Below are positions 56,119 to 64,000 of a DNA stretch of 64,000 bases, one piece after another. This DNA is from Ruania halotolerans (GTDB taxonomy: Bacteria; Actinomycetota; Actinomycetes; Actinomycetales; Beutenbergiaceae). The translations under genes were made by a program, and so were the position numbers. Where the stretch lies: NCBI RefSeq assembly GCF_021049285.1, contig NZ_CP088017.1, positions 682,001-746,000 of the forward strand, written 5' to 3'. Below the pieces are notes generated by a model. It made no database searches. It saw only the letters and a program-made list of their open reading frames with translations, and was not told where the DNA came from. Each line of letters begins with the position of its first letter. Positions within the stretch are counted from its first letter, which is position 1.

Positions 56119-57159
56119 TCAGCTCTCCACTGCGATCTTCCGGCGCTCTTCACGCCGGCCCTGCCGGCGTGCGCCGTGCGAGATGATGCCGACGAAGATC
56201 AGCACCACCCCGTACAGCAGCAGCCGCCCGGCGTGGCCCTCGGTCACCAAGTGATCGAAGACGTTCTGCCCGAACTGGCCCAGCCGATCGAAGACCGTGG
56301 CCTGCTGGTCCAGGAAGTCCTGCACGATCACCGGAATGGCGAGGAAGGCAGCCCCGATCAGCGTGCCGATAGAACCGACGATGATCGGCCCCACCGAGGA
56401 CCACCGTGCTGCGATGAGCAGCACCACCGTGCAGACGATTCCACCGGCCAGCTCAAGCAGACCGGCCACGTTGACCGCTTCCAGGTTGCGGTCCAGCGAG
56501 AAGGAGACGCGCTCGCCACCGTCAACGAGCAGGTACCACGCGACCGGCGCGAAGACGATCGCGATGAGGATGCCCCACCAATGGGCGGCGGCGCGTGATT
56601 GCGGACCCTCATCCCAGTCACTGAACGGGTCATCGGACTCGGGCGTGGTCTCCACCCGGGTGGTCGTCGGTTCCACGCGCGTGTGATCGGCGTAGCCGCC
56701 GGGGGCAGCTGGCGAGGTCACGGGAGGCTCCTGGTCAGGTGTAGCAGTTCCTCGCCCGAACCGGCGTGCGCGCTGCTCGCGCAGCACGGCATCATCCTCT
56801 TCGGTAGGGAGTTGGCGGGTTGGCGGTTCCGGATCGACGGCGCGTGTGTGCGCTCCCGTGCCGGTGCTGCTGCTGGCCGGCGGGGTCGCCGTGGGCTCCC
56901 GGTTCACCACAGGCTCCGGCGTCTCAGGCGGCGCTGGGGACGCCGGGTCGGTAGGGAGCGGTCCGGCAGTGCCAGCGTCGGGCGCTACGCCGGCGGAGGA
57001 GTCCGCACGGTAGCGATCGGCTCGGTCGGAATCGGCAGCGGGCGCGCTGCCGGCAGGACTCGCGGGGTCGGCCGCCTGGGTGGTGTCGGCGGCCGCACTC
57101 TCATCAGGTGCAGCGTTCGGGTCGCGTTCCTCGCGATCGTGCGGGGGGACGGTACTCAC
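56119..57159 (-). CDS. membrane protein with long disordered N-terminus (Rv3669-like position)
   Basis: 346 residues from GTG 57159 after GGAGGATCCC. The first ~185 residues are rich in Pro, Ala, Asp and Thr and probably unstructured in the cytoplasm. Four membrane segments follow at about 192-212, 228-252, 256-278 and 310-330. The last ~15 residues are basic. The gene lies beside acs as a multi-helix protein does in M. tuberculosis. I do not recognise a domain and no function can be given. Confidence 0.75.
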   Translation of the reverse strand: MSTVPPHDREERDPNAAPDESAAADTTQAADPASPAGSAPAADSDRADRYRADSSAGVAPDAGTAGPLPTDPASPAPPETPEPVVNREPTATPPASSSTGTGAHTRAVDPEPPTRQLPTEEDDAVLREQRARRFGRGTATPDQEPPVTSPAAPGGYADHTRVEPTTTRVETTPESDDPFSDWDEGPQSRAAAHWWGILIAIVFAPVAWYLLVDGGERVSFSLDRNLEAVNVAGLLELAGGIVCTVVLLIAARWSSVGPIIVGSIGTLIGAAFLAIPVIVQDFLDQQATVFDRLGQFGQNVFDHLVTEGHAGRLLLYGVVLIFVGIISHGARRQGRREERRKIAVES

Positions 57160-57314
57160 GGGATCCTCCAGTCGGCGGGTGCGTTCACCGTATCGATGGT
57201 GACGCCTGCGAAGCGCCGTGGCACGCCGAAAGAACGCCGGCGTGACCATTGCGTGTCCGGGTGACGGCGGATCTCGGCGCCGGTATCCACAACTGGTCAT
57301 CGGTTGCGCTTCTG

Positions 57315-57324
57315 TCCACAGCCC
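57315..57324. promoter_or_regulatory. TCCACAGCCC motif upstream of ssd
   Basis: The decamer TCCACAGCCC recurs at 61159-61168 ahead of the DUF4244 pilin gene. It stands 66 nt before the ssd start here and 85 nt before the pilin start there. A further TATCCACA at 57286-57294 is nearby. The motif could be a shared regulatory element, but DnaA-box-like sequences of this kind also occur by chance. Confidence 0.35.
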
Positions 57325-57390
57325 CCTCAGGTGAGCAGGCGGTGCGTGCCGTCGCTCGCTCACGCTGGATTTCCGGCGGAGGGAGAATCG

Positions 57391-58404
57391 ATGAGTCAGG
57401 ACCTGCAGGCGGTGGCGCTGCGTTCCGCAGATGCTGCCGTGATCGACGCGGTGCGCGAGGTGGTCACCCTCGCCGACCAGCCCGTGGTCGTCTACGCCCC
57501 GGGCGCGCCACCACCGACCAGCGCACGCCTGCTGCTGGACAGTGCCGGTGAGCGTGGCCACGAGGATCCACCCTGGGTGCGCCCCGGCGCCAGAGCAGCG
57601 TGGGTGAGCGCCGGACCGGCGACTGAGACCGGGCACGGGCAGAGCGATGGCCGGATGATGTCCTTGCCGGGAGAGGCCGAAGCGCTCCTCGCGCTGGTGC
57701 GCACAGCCTGCCGGGACCGGCGGGCTCAGGTGCTGGGTGTGGTGGGTGCCAGGGGCGGTGCCGGCGCCTCGTGCTTTGCCGCCGCGCTCGCCACCGTGTG
57801 CGCCGAGGCAGGCCTCGGGGTCGCGCTTGCTGATCTGGACGGTCGCGGGCCGGGAATCGACCTCCTGCTCGGGATCGAGCACATCGGAGGGCTGCGCTGG
57901 GCCGATGTGGCCGACGACCGGGGCGCGATGCCACAAGAACCGCTGGCAGGCGCGCTGCCGACCTGGAATGGCGTGCACGTCCTGTCCACGGACTGGCGCG
58001 GCGGACCGGCACCCACCGCCGGGGGAGAGGTGCTGGAGGCGCTCGCGGCCGGGCACGACGCTCTGGTGCTTGATCTGCCACGTACCCAGAACGCGTGGGC
58101 CGACGCGTGCGACGTCGTCTACGTGATCACGCCCTGCGATGTGATGAGCGGCGCCGCTGCCCGAGCGCTGGTGACGTCCTGGCAAGGTATCGACCTGCGG
58201 TTGGTGGTCCGCGGACCGGCCCCCGGCGGACTCACCCCGGCGGAGCTCGCGCAGGCATGCGGTCTCCCGCTGGCACTGAGCATGCGGGAGGAGCGGTCCC
58301 TGGCAGCCGCGATCGAACGCGGTGTGGCCCCAGGCGAGTACCGGCGTGGTCCGTTGCGTCGCGGTGCACGCCGGGTGGTCGACGAACTCGATCTGGTCTC
58401 CTGA
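57391..58404 (+). CDS. ssd: septum-site-determining protein Ssd/CpaE-like ATPase
   Basis: 337 residues from ATG 57391 after GGAGGGAGA. It is a MinD/ParA-type protein of the CpaE/TadZ branch: deviant Walker A GARGGAGAS near 150, an acidic switch (ALADLDGRGPGIDLLLG), and LVLDLPR as Walker B. The first ~120 residues are a receiver-like N-terminal domain. Homologues localise tad pilus machines or affect septation (Ssd in M. tuberculosis). It heads the tad cluster and is coupled to tadA by TGATG. Confidence 0.85.
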   Translation: MSQDLQAVALRSADAAVIDAVREVVTLADQPVVVYAPGAPPPTSARLLLDSAGERGHEDPPWVRPGARAAWVSAGPATETGHGQSDGRMMSLPGEAEALLALVRTACRDRRAQVLGVVGARGGAGASCFAAALATVCAEAGLGVALADLDGRGPGIDLLLGIEHIGGLRWADVADDRGAMPQEPLAGALPTWNGVHVLSTDWRGGPAPTAGGEVLEALAAGHDALVLDLPRTQNAWADACDVVYVITPCDVMSGAAARALVTSWQGIDLRLVVRGPAPGGLTPAELAQACGLPLALSMREERSLAAAIERGVAPGEYRRGPLRRGARRVVDELDLVS

Positions 58405-59648
58405 TGGCGCACCCGCGCCGCGCCCTCCCACGACCCGCTCTCCAGCGGTCCACTCTCCGGCCGTCCCCGCCCCCATCTCTTGGGGGTGGCTCGGATCAGC
58501 TCGGCGATGTGCGCGAATCGCTGCTCAACGGTGCCGCCTCGCGCAGCAGCAACGGGCTGGTGGGTCCATCGGAGGTGAGCAGGGCAGTGCGGCGCTCCGC
58601 GGGCGTGCGCGGTGACAAGGATCTGCTCTCGCTGGAGCGCACCGCTCGTGCCGAGTTCCTCGGAGCGGGTCCGGTCCTGCAACCACTCCTGGATGACCCA
58701 CAGGTGAGTGATGTCGTCGTGAACGGTGACGGCAGCGTATGGGTGGACCGTGGCTCGGGATTGCGGGCCGTTCCTGGGCGGCTCCGTGCCGTCCGTGAGC
58801 TGGCTACCCGACTGGCTGCGGCCTCCGGCCAGCGTCTCGACGATGCTGCACCGGTGGCCGAGGGGCGCCTCCCGGATGGGACCCGCCTGCATGCGCTGTT
58901 GCCGCCGCTGTGCGCCGAGGGGGCGGTGCTCTCGTTGCGCACCATGCGCACGCGGGCTTTCGGGCTGGACGAGCTGCGGGCCTCCGGCATGCTGGACGAT
59001 CGTAGCGCCCAGGTGCTCGAGCGCCTCGTGCAGGTCCGGGCGAATGTGCTGGTCAGTGGTGCCACCGGCACTGGCAAGACGACCCTGGTGGCGAGTGCGC
59101 TGAGCCTGGTACCGCCGGGGGAGCGCATCATCTGCATCGAAGAAGCGGCCGAACTCGCACCGGACCACCCGCACGTGCTGCATCTGCAGGTGCGCCGGCC
59201 GAATGTGCAGGGTGCAGGCGAGATCACGCTGCCAGATCTGGTGCGCACCGCGATGCGAATGCGTCCGGACCGGCTCGTCCTCGGCGAGTGCCGTGGCGCA
59301 GAGGTGCGGGAAGTGCTGGGAGCGTTGAATACCGGCCACGACGGCGGCTGGGCCACAGTGCACGCCAACGCCGCCCGCGATGTCCCGGCCCGGCTGGTAG
59401 CCCTCGGTGCACTCGCCGGGATGTCGCCCGCGACCGTCGCAGTTCAGGCGCGCAGCGCCGTCCATGCAGTGGTGCATCTGGTGCGCCGGGAGGGGCGGCG
59501 GCGCTTGACTGAGGTAGCTGTTCTGCGAGCCGAGGGGGCTGAGGGGTTCCGGGCAGCGTTGGCGTTGCGCTGCGACCGTCGCGGCGAGCTCGCCGAGGCT
59601 GAGGCGTGGCCGGAGCTGGCCCGCACTCTCGACGATGCCGGGCGATGA
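58404..59648 (+). CDS. tadA: TadA/CpaF-type pilus assembly ATPase
   Basis: 414 residues from ATG 58404, one base overlapping the ssd stop. It is a secretion ATPase of the VirB11/PilB superfamily: VSGATGTGKTTL (Walker A), CIEEAAEL, the Asp-box region RRPNVQGAGEITLPDLVRTAMRMRPD, RLVLGECRGAEV (Walker B) and the His-box HDGGWATVHANAA. It powers assembly of Flp-type pili with the TadB/TadC platform encoded next. The N-terminal 60 residues are Pro/Arg-rich. Confidence 0.93.
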   Translation: MAHPRRALPRPALQRSTLRPSPPPSLGGGSDQLGDVRESLLNGAASRSSNGLVGPSEVSRAVRRSAGVRGDKDLLSLERTARAEFLGAGPVLQPLLDDPQVSDVVVNGDGSVWVDRGSGLRAVPGRLRAVRELATRLAAASGQRLDDAAPVAEGRLPDGTRLHALLPPLCAEGAVLSLRTMRTRAFGLDELRASGMLDDRSAQVLERLVQVRANVLVSGATGTGKTTLVASALSLVPPGERIICIEEAAELAPDHPHVLHLQVRRPNVQGAGEITLPDLVRTAMRMRPDRLVLGECRGAEVREVLGALNTGHDGGWATVHANAARDVPARLVALGALAGMSPATVAVQARSAVHAVVHLVRREGRRRLTEVAVLRAEGAEGFRAALALRCDRRGELAEAEAWPELARTLDDAGR

Positions 59649-60370
59649 CGGTGCCGATGACGGAGCTGCTGGCGGCGCTGTTGGTGATGGGTGCGGCAGC
59701 GATTCTCACCATCCCGGGCCGGGGAGTACCGCTGCCCGGGGCCCGCGTGTTGCCGCGGCGGCGCAGGCGAGCACGACGACGGCGTGGACGCACACCTGAG
59801 GAGCCGGTGGGTGCCCTGCTTGTGGAGGTCGCTGCGCGGCTTCGCACCGGGGCCGCGATCTCAGTGGCCTGGGACCACACATTGCGGAACCGGCCCGATG
59901 TGCCCGCGGAACTGGCGGCCCTTGCTCATCCTGCAGGCCGGCCCGGGCCAGGTGCTGCTGGGACATCAGATCGTCGTGGGGTGCGGCGCGGGATCGGGAA
60001 TTCCGCCGATCGCTCCGGTCCACGTGCCCAGGCCGTGGCTGGTGCAGTGGCGGCCGTGCGTGTGGCCGAGCACCTCGGCGCCCCGCTCGCGGACGTGCTG
60101 GACTCGTGTGCGCATGGCGTTGCTGAGGCCGAGGAAGCCGCGAGCGGTCGGCGGACGGCACTGGCTGCCCCTCGGGCGACTGCTCGATTGCTCACCTGGC
60201 TCCCCGTGGCGGGCATGCTGATGGGAGCGGCGCTCGGCGCTGACCCCTTGGTGCTCCTGGACGGCAGCTGGGGCACTGTCTGCCTAGTGGGGGGAATTGT
60301 GTTGCTGGTGGCGGGGCACCGGTGGACGACGTCCCTGGTGCGGGTCGCTGAGCGCGCCGGGAGTCGGTGA
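59645..60370 (+). CDS. tadB: TadB-like type II/IV secretion F-domain membrane protein
   Basis: 241 residues from ATG 59645, overlapping tadA (ATGA). A hydrophobic start, a basic Arg-run (about 36-48), a soluble GspF-like helical domain (LLVEVAARLRTGAAISVAWDHTL... RVAEHLGAPLADVLDSCAHGVAEAEEAASGRR) and two C-terminal membrane helices. With TadC it makes the inner-membrane platform. It is short for TadB, as in other actinobacterial clusters. Confidence 0.85.
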   Translation: MTVPMTELLAALLVMGAAAILTIPGRGVPLPGARVLPRRRRRARRRRGRTPEEPVGALLVEVAARLRTGAAISVAWDHTLRNRPDVPAELAALAHPAGRPGPGAAGTSDRRGVRRGIGNSADRSGPRAQAVAGAVAAVRVAEHLGAPLADVLDSCAHGVAEAEEAASGRRTALAAPRATARLLTWLPVAGMLMGAALGADPLVLLDGSWGTVCLVGGIVLLVAGHRWTTSLVRVAERAGSR

Positions 60371-61002
60371 TGGTGATGCATGCCGGCAGTGCGGTGCTGA
60401 TCGTGGTGCTGGCGACGCTCGCCCTCGTGCCGTGGGCGCTCCCGCGACCTCCGCAGGACTACCCCGATGCTGTGTCTCCCGATCACGGCGCGCACGGGAA
60501 GAAGGTGCACGGGAAGTGGGGGCGCGGGGGAGCGTCGTCGGCTCGCCCGGCGCGGCGATCTGCCGCCCAGGTCGATGAGGCTGTGCTGCTGGACCTGGCC
60601 GGAGCCTCGCTCAGTTCAGGGGCATCAGTTCCGGCCGTGATCGAGGCTTTGGGGCATGCGCTTGACGAGGAACTCGCGGACCCCCTGCTGCGGGCGGTGG
60701 CGGCGCTCCGGCTGGGTGCCCCGTGGGACGAGGCATGGCAGAACGGGAGAATCCCGGTACAGGTGGAGTCGTTGCGGGACGCGCTCGGACCGGCGTGGCG
60801 AGACGGAGTGGACCCTGCGCCGCTCCTGGCTCAGGCGGCGGTGACGATCCGGGCCCGGCGGGGTTCTCGTGCCCGGGAGGCAGCGGCCCGGCTGGGAGTC
60901 CGGCTCGTCCTCCCGCTCGGGTTGTGCCTATTACCCGCATTCGTGCTGCTGGGGTTGGCTCCTGTATTGCTGTCCACCGGTATGAACCTGTTCGGCTGGT
61001 GA
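60370..61002 (+). CDS. tadC: TadC-like type II/IV secretion F-domain membrane protein
   Basis: 210 residues from ATG 60370, overlapping tadB by one base (an in-frame GTG three bases earlier is possible). One N-terminal membrane helix, a basic stretch, an F-domain (DEAVLLDLAGASLSSGASVPAVIEALGHALDEEL... ARRGSRAREAAARLGVRLVLPLGLCLLPAFVLLG) and C-terminal hydrophobic segments. It is the second platform subunit of the tad machine. Confidence 0.85.
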   Translation: MVMHAGSAVLIVVLATLALVPWALPRPPQDYPDAVSPDHGAHGKKVHGKWGRGGASSARPARRSAAQVDEAVLLDLAGASLSSGASVPAVIEALGHALDEELADPLLRAVAALRLGAPWDEAWQNGRIPVQVESLRDALGPAWRDGVDPAPLLAQAAVTIRARRGSRAREAAARLGVRLVLPLGLCLLPAFVLLGLAPVLLSTGMNLFGW

Positions 61003-61253
61003 GCGCCGCGTAGTGCACGTGTCCATGGGAATCGGATTCCCTGAGGAGTTGGCCGCCCGTGGGGAGTGGCGTTCCGCACGCCTCAAGCCAGTTCGACGGC
61101 GAGAAATTCGATTCGGGGCCACGCACATTGTGCACACGAGGCACCCGGCGCACTGTTCTCCACAGCCCACCCCGCACCCTCGGCGCGGTGCCGTCGCCGC
61201 GTCGCAGCCTGGAGTTCCACGGGGCCACCGGCCCCCGAACGAGAGGAACGTTG

Positions 61254-61505
61254 ATGACTGCACACACGATCCAGGCCCGCCACCGGGGCACACTGACCCG
61301 AGGCCGGAGCGTCCGGGCGGCATTGGCCGCGCGGTGGTCGGCAGTCCGCGCTCGGGGCGACGCGGGGATGGCCACAGCCGAGTACGCCATCGCCACCCTT
61401 GCCGCAGTGGCTTTCGCCGGGCTGCTGCTGGCGATCATGCGCAGCGACGAGGTCCGCGGGATGCTGCTGGGAATCATCCAGCAGGCGCTCTCCATCGGCG
61501 GCTGA
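61254..61505 (+). CDS. DUF4244/Flp-type pilin
   Basis: 83 residues from ATG 61254 after GAGAGGAAC. A ~38-residue basic leader ends GDAG, followed by MATAEYAIATLAAVAFAGLLLAIM, the class IV pilin pattern with Glu at position 5 of the mature protein. DUF4244 proteins fill the pilin place in actinobacterial tad clusters. No prepilin peptidase gene is in the window. Upstream lie 251 bp (61003-61253) with a TCCACAGCCC motif and no other gene. Confidence 0.88.
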   Translation: MTAHTIQARHRGTLTRGRSVRAALAARWSAVRARGDAGMATAEYAIATLAAVAFAGLLLAIMRSDEVRGMLLGIIQQALSIGG

Positions 61506-61506
61506 C

Positions 61507-61878
61507 GTGACCGGCGTCCGTGCACTTCGAGAGATACCGCGCGAACGTGGCTCGGTCACCGCCGAGCTTGCGGTCCTGTTGCCTGCGGTCGTGCTCATCC
61601 TCGTGGCGGTGCTGGTCGCGGCCGCCATCGGAGTGGCGCAGGTGCGGTGCGCGGACGCCGCCCGAGCCGGCGCCCGGGCGGCCGCCGTCGGACAATCCCA
61701 GGCGGAGGTGGTCGAACTTGCCCAGGGCGTGGCCGGCCCGGACGCGGTAGTGAGCGTGCAGGAGGACGGCGCCTGGGTGCAGGTGCGGGTGGTCGCCGAG
61801 GTGCCGCTGGGGCCGCTCGGCGGACTGCTGGAGGTCTCTGCCGAGCTGAGCGCCCCAGTGGAACCAGGGGTGCCATGA
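61507..61878 (+). CDS. TadE-like pseudopilin
   Basis: 123 residues from GTG 61507, one base after the pilin stop. Short basic leader then GSVTAELAVLLPAVVLILVAVLVAAAIGVAQV, the TadE membrane segment with the Glu five residues after the cleavage Gly. The Ala-rich helical part (RCADAARAGARAAAVGQSQAEVVELAQGV) and a beta-rich end follow. It is a minor pilin, and it overlaps the next gene by four bases. Confidence 0.88.
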   Translation: MTGVRALREIPRERGSVTAELAVLLPAVVLILVAVLVAAAIGVAQVRCADAARAGARAAAVGQSQAEVVELAQGVAGPDAVVSVQEDGAWVQVRVVAEVPLGPLGGLLEVSAELSAPVEPGVP

Positions 61879-62303
61879 CCTCCGAACACCCCGAACAGCC
61901 CGGACACCCCGAACACCCTGAACGCTCCGAACGCTCCGGACGCACCGGACGGGCGCATCGCGACGCCGGTTCAGTGACGGTCCTGGTGCTCGGCGTGGTC
62001 GCGGCAGCGCTCCTGTGCTTCACGCTCCTGTCCGCGTTCGTGCAGGCCACAGCCGCCCGGGGGCACGCGCAGGGTGTCGCCGATCTGGCCGCACTCGCCG
62101 CAGCCAGTGAGGCCGTCGTGGGTGAACCGGACCCATGCCGCATGGCGGCGCTGGTCGCCGAACGCAACGGTGCCTCATTGGTGACCTGCGCCGTCGGGGA
62201 CGGCCCGCTGGTGGACGTGCGCGTGCAGGTTCCGGTGCACCCGCTGCCTGGGTGGCGAGACGTCGCCTCGGCCGAGGCGCGGGCCGGCCCCGTCGGGCTG
62301 TGA
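61875..62303 (+). CDS. TadG/Rv3654c-like secreted or membrane-anchored protein
   Basis: 142 residues from ATG 61875. An unusual N-terminus of repeated EHPEQPGHPEHPER-type dipeptides (about 25 residues, rich in His, Pro and Glu) precedes a membrane helix (SVTVLVLGVVAAALLCFTLLSAFV). The helix leads into ATAARGHAQGVADLAALAAA, the hallmark of the helical part of TadG/Rv3654c-like proteins. It completes the tad cluster. The His/Pro/Glu repeat at the start is not typical of the family and may bind metal or be a slippage product. Confidence 0.8.
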   Translation: MTSEHPEQPGHPEHPERSERSGRTGRAHRDAGSVTVLVLGVVAAALLCFTLLSAFVQATAARGHAQGVADLAALAAASEAVVGEPDPCRMAALVAERNGASLVTCAVGDGPLVDVRVQVPVHPLPGWRDVASAEARAGPVGL

Positions 62304-62314
62304 TTGCCGCCCGC

Positions 62315-62384
62315 GATCTGAACCCACTTTTCGCGTGTGAACCCGGCGCCGTGCGGGTTCACACGCGAAAAGTGGGTTCAGATG
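62315..62384. repeat. 70-bp perfect palindrome, family B
   Basis: Two perfect 29-bp arms (62316-62344 and 62355-62383, left arm beginning ATCTGAACCC) surround a 10-nt loop. It lies between the tad cluster and the helicase gene. A degenerate relative of the same length is at 1002-1071. It is an efficient terminator candidate or a dispersed repeat. Confidence 0.92.
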
Positions 62385-62463
62385 ACACGTGGGTTTCAGA
62401 CGTGGAGCACCCGTCTGGAGACCCTCCCTCCGCACGTGTCGGTTCGTGCTGAGACACTGAGCC

Positions 62464-64000
62464 GGTGAGCGACCCGGACACCCTCGGCGTGCTCCTCACG
62501 CCACGGCGGGTGCGGGAGAGCCTCGTGCATGTGGAGCACATCCCCCCGCGGGAAGGTGCTCGTGGGACCTGGCCCGACTGGGCCGACCCCGAACTCATGG
62601 GCGGGTACGTGAGCCGCGGTGTGGCCGCGCCGTGGGAGCACCAGGTGGAGGCCGCGGAGGCGGCGTGGGCCGGGCGGCACGTGGTTCTGGCCACCGCCAC
62701 AGGCTCCGGAAAGTCCTTGGCGTCCTGGCTGCCGGCGATCAGCGCGGTGCGCGCGGCTACGAGGGAGGGGCCCGGGACCAGTATCGCCGCACTGAACAGG
62801 CGCCCCACCGTGCTCTATCTGAGCCCCACCAAGGCTCTCGCGGCCGACCAGCTGCATGGCCTGCAGTCGTTGCTGCGTGACGCCGCGATCCGCGATGTGC
62901 GGCCCGCCACCTGCGATGGAGATACCCCGAGCAACGAGCGCGACTGGGTCCGCGACTACGCCGACCTGGTGCTCACGAACCCGGACTTCCTGCACTTTTC
63001 GCTGCTGCCACGGCATCGTCGCTGGCAACGGTTCCTGCGGGGTCTGCGGTTCGTGGTGGTTGACGAGTGCCACGCCTACCGCGGCGTGCTGGGCGCACAC
63101 GTAGCCCTGGTGCTTCGGCGCCTGCTCCGGCTGGCGGCGCATTACGGCGCCACCCCGAGCGCAATCCTCGCCTCGGCCACCACCGGCGATCCCGGGCAGA
63201 GTGCTGCCCGATTGCTGGGCGTACCCGCCGAGACGGTCACCGCCGTGACTACCGATACCGCCACCGCGGGCCGGCGCACGGTGGCGCTCTGGCAACCACC
63301 GGTGCTCGATCCCGCGGGTGCCTACGAGGAGACGGCAGCCTCCGCGGACGGCACCGCCCCCGAAGCCGGCATAGCCTCCGCCGCAGATGCTAGTCCCGCC
63401 GACGCAGCGTCCGAATCGAATGAGTGGCGCCCCAGCGGCACTCCTGAAGACGGCCCGCGCCGATCCACCCTTGCCGAGACCTCCGAACTACTCACTGATC
63501 TCGTCCGCGCCGGAAGACGCACCCTCGCCTTCGTCCGCTCCCGGGTGGGCGCCGAGGCGATCGCCGACCAGACCCGCTCCCAGCTGCGCGACCGGGGCAG
63601 CGCCGATCCGCACGGCGCCCATGGCGCCGCGATCGACCTCCCAGGGACTGTGGCCGCCTACCGGGGCGGCTATCTGCCCGAGGAACGCCGCGAACTGGAA
63701 CGAGCGCTGCGCACCGGTGAGTTGCGTGCACTGGCCACGACGAACGCGCTCGAACTGGGTGTGGACATTGCCGGTCTGGATGCCGTGCTCATTGCCGGCT
63801 GGCCCGGCACCCGCGTCTCGTTCTGGCAGCAGGTCGGACGGGCCGGGCGGGCCGGTGCGGAAGGTCTGGCTGTGCTGATCGCCAGCGACAACCCGCTCGA
63901 TGCCTACCTCGTACACCACCCCGACATGATCTTCGGTGCACCGGTGGAAGCCACCGCCTTCGATCCCGGGAACCCGTACGTGCTAGCGCCGCACCTGTGC
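62464..64000 (+). CDS. DEAD/DEAH-box helicase (Rv3649-like), 5' part
   Basis: 512 codons are visible from GTG 62464; the frame is open to the window end. Motif I is LATATGSGKSLASW, Ia LSPTKALAADQLHGL, Ib TCDGDTP, motif II VVVDECHAYRG, III SATTG, and the second RecA lobe shows the conserved VAYRGGYLPEERRELERALRTGELRALATTNALELGVDIAGLDAVL and QQVGRAGRAG. Between the lobes is an Ala/Ser/Glu-rich linker (about 280-330). Homologues carry a DUF1998 zinc-binding end, which lies outside the window. Probably a superfamily-2 DNA repair helicase of the MrfA/Hrq1-like branch. Confidence 0.9.

Noticed and set aside
57280-57325. Replication origin suggested by TATCCACA and TGTCCACA
   Set aside because: Only two weak DnaA-box-like strings occur, with no AT-rich unwinding region and no dnaA/dnaN genes nearby.
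56119-58476. A 785-codon minus-strand frame reading through the membrane protein into the ssd and tadA region
   Set aside because: The part upstream of 57159 overlaps the well-supported ssd gene on the other strand, and a strong ribosome site precedes GTG 57159.

Overview
The window is very GC-rich, gene-dense DNA with many GTG starts and Shine-Dalgarno sites. It carries a WhiB regulator, a GlxR/Crp-type regulator, a PASTA-domain class A penicillin-binding protein, LytR_C and DUF4244 proteins, a small SRP RNA and a WXG100/FtsK locus. This points to an actinobacterium (Actinomycetota), and the mix of families fits Micrococcales-type genomes such as Ruaniaceae or Beutenbergiaceae. The genus is a guess. 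Two blocks keep a gene order familiar from Mycobacterium tuberculosis (recalled, not searched): dnaX-recR-ask-asd (19-26 kb), and phosphoesterase-ponA2-whiB-RidA-crp-nth-acs-tad-helicase (46.7-64 kb).

Layout. 0-2 kb: the end of an ABC exporter ATPase with its permease, and a convergent spermidine-synthase-like protein. 2-14.1 kb: a type VII-like (WXG100/FtsK) locus with an RDD-FHA membrane protein, a 1516-residue FHA-EccC/EssC-like ATPase, a promoter, two WXG100-type small proteins separated by a terminator-like hairpin, a 402-residue ESX-like protein with a membrane hairpin, two unknown soluble proteins, a membrane protein and an orphan family-5 solute-binding lipoprotein. EccB, EccD, EccE and MycP are not seen. 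14-18.2 kb: two TetR regulators, a glutamine amidotransferase, DUF4190 and LytR_C proteins, a small conserved protein and a RidA protein facing its TetR across a palindromic operator. 18.2-19.1 kb: a tandem array of 114-117-bp units carrying the 3' end of the adjacent tRNA-Ser, then tRNA-Ser(GGA) and the SRP RNA. 19.1-26.1 kb: dnaX, recR, a DUF5063 gene, a TSUP permease, lysC with a probable internal beta-subunit start, and asd.

26.2-32.5 kb: a ROK repressor diverging from a carbohydrate ABC importer and a GH13 alpha-glucosidase, with a perfect 21-bp palindrome between them. 32.5-33.7 kb: an AbiEi/DUF559-like gene bracketed by two inverted copies of a palindromic repeat. 33.7-36.3 kb: an S9 peptidase and a CopC-like protein. 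36.5-40.1 kb: methylcitrate-cycle operon prpD-prpB-prpC. 40.2-41.5 kb: a leader peptide rich in Trp/Tyr/Phe and an attenuator ahead of a DAHP synthase gene. 41.7-46.5 kb: small SnoaL-like proteins, LtrA, a NUDIX hydrolase, a uracil-type permease, a MarR regulator with paired operators, and tRNA-Pro(CGG).

46.7-64 kb: the conserved envelope, redox and housekeeping block, ending in a compact tad pilus cluster (ssd, tadA, tadB, tadC, a DUF4244 pilin, TadE, a TadG-like protein) and the first 512 codons of a DEAD/DEAH helicase that runs off the window.

The observations most worth following are the tRNA-3'-end repeat array, two families of dispersed long palindromes (one bracketing a gene), the reduced WXG100/FtsK locus, the aromatic attenuator, and an epoxide-hydrolase-like protein with glycine at its nucleophile position.
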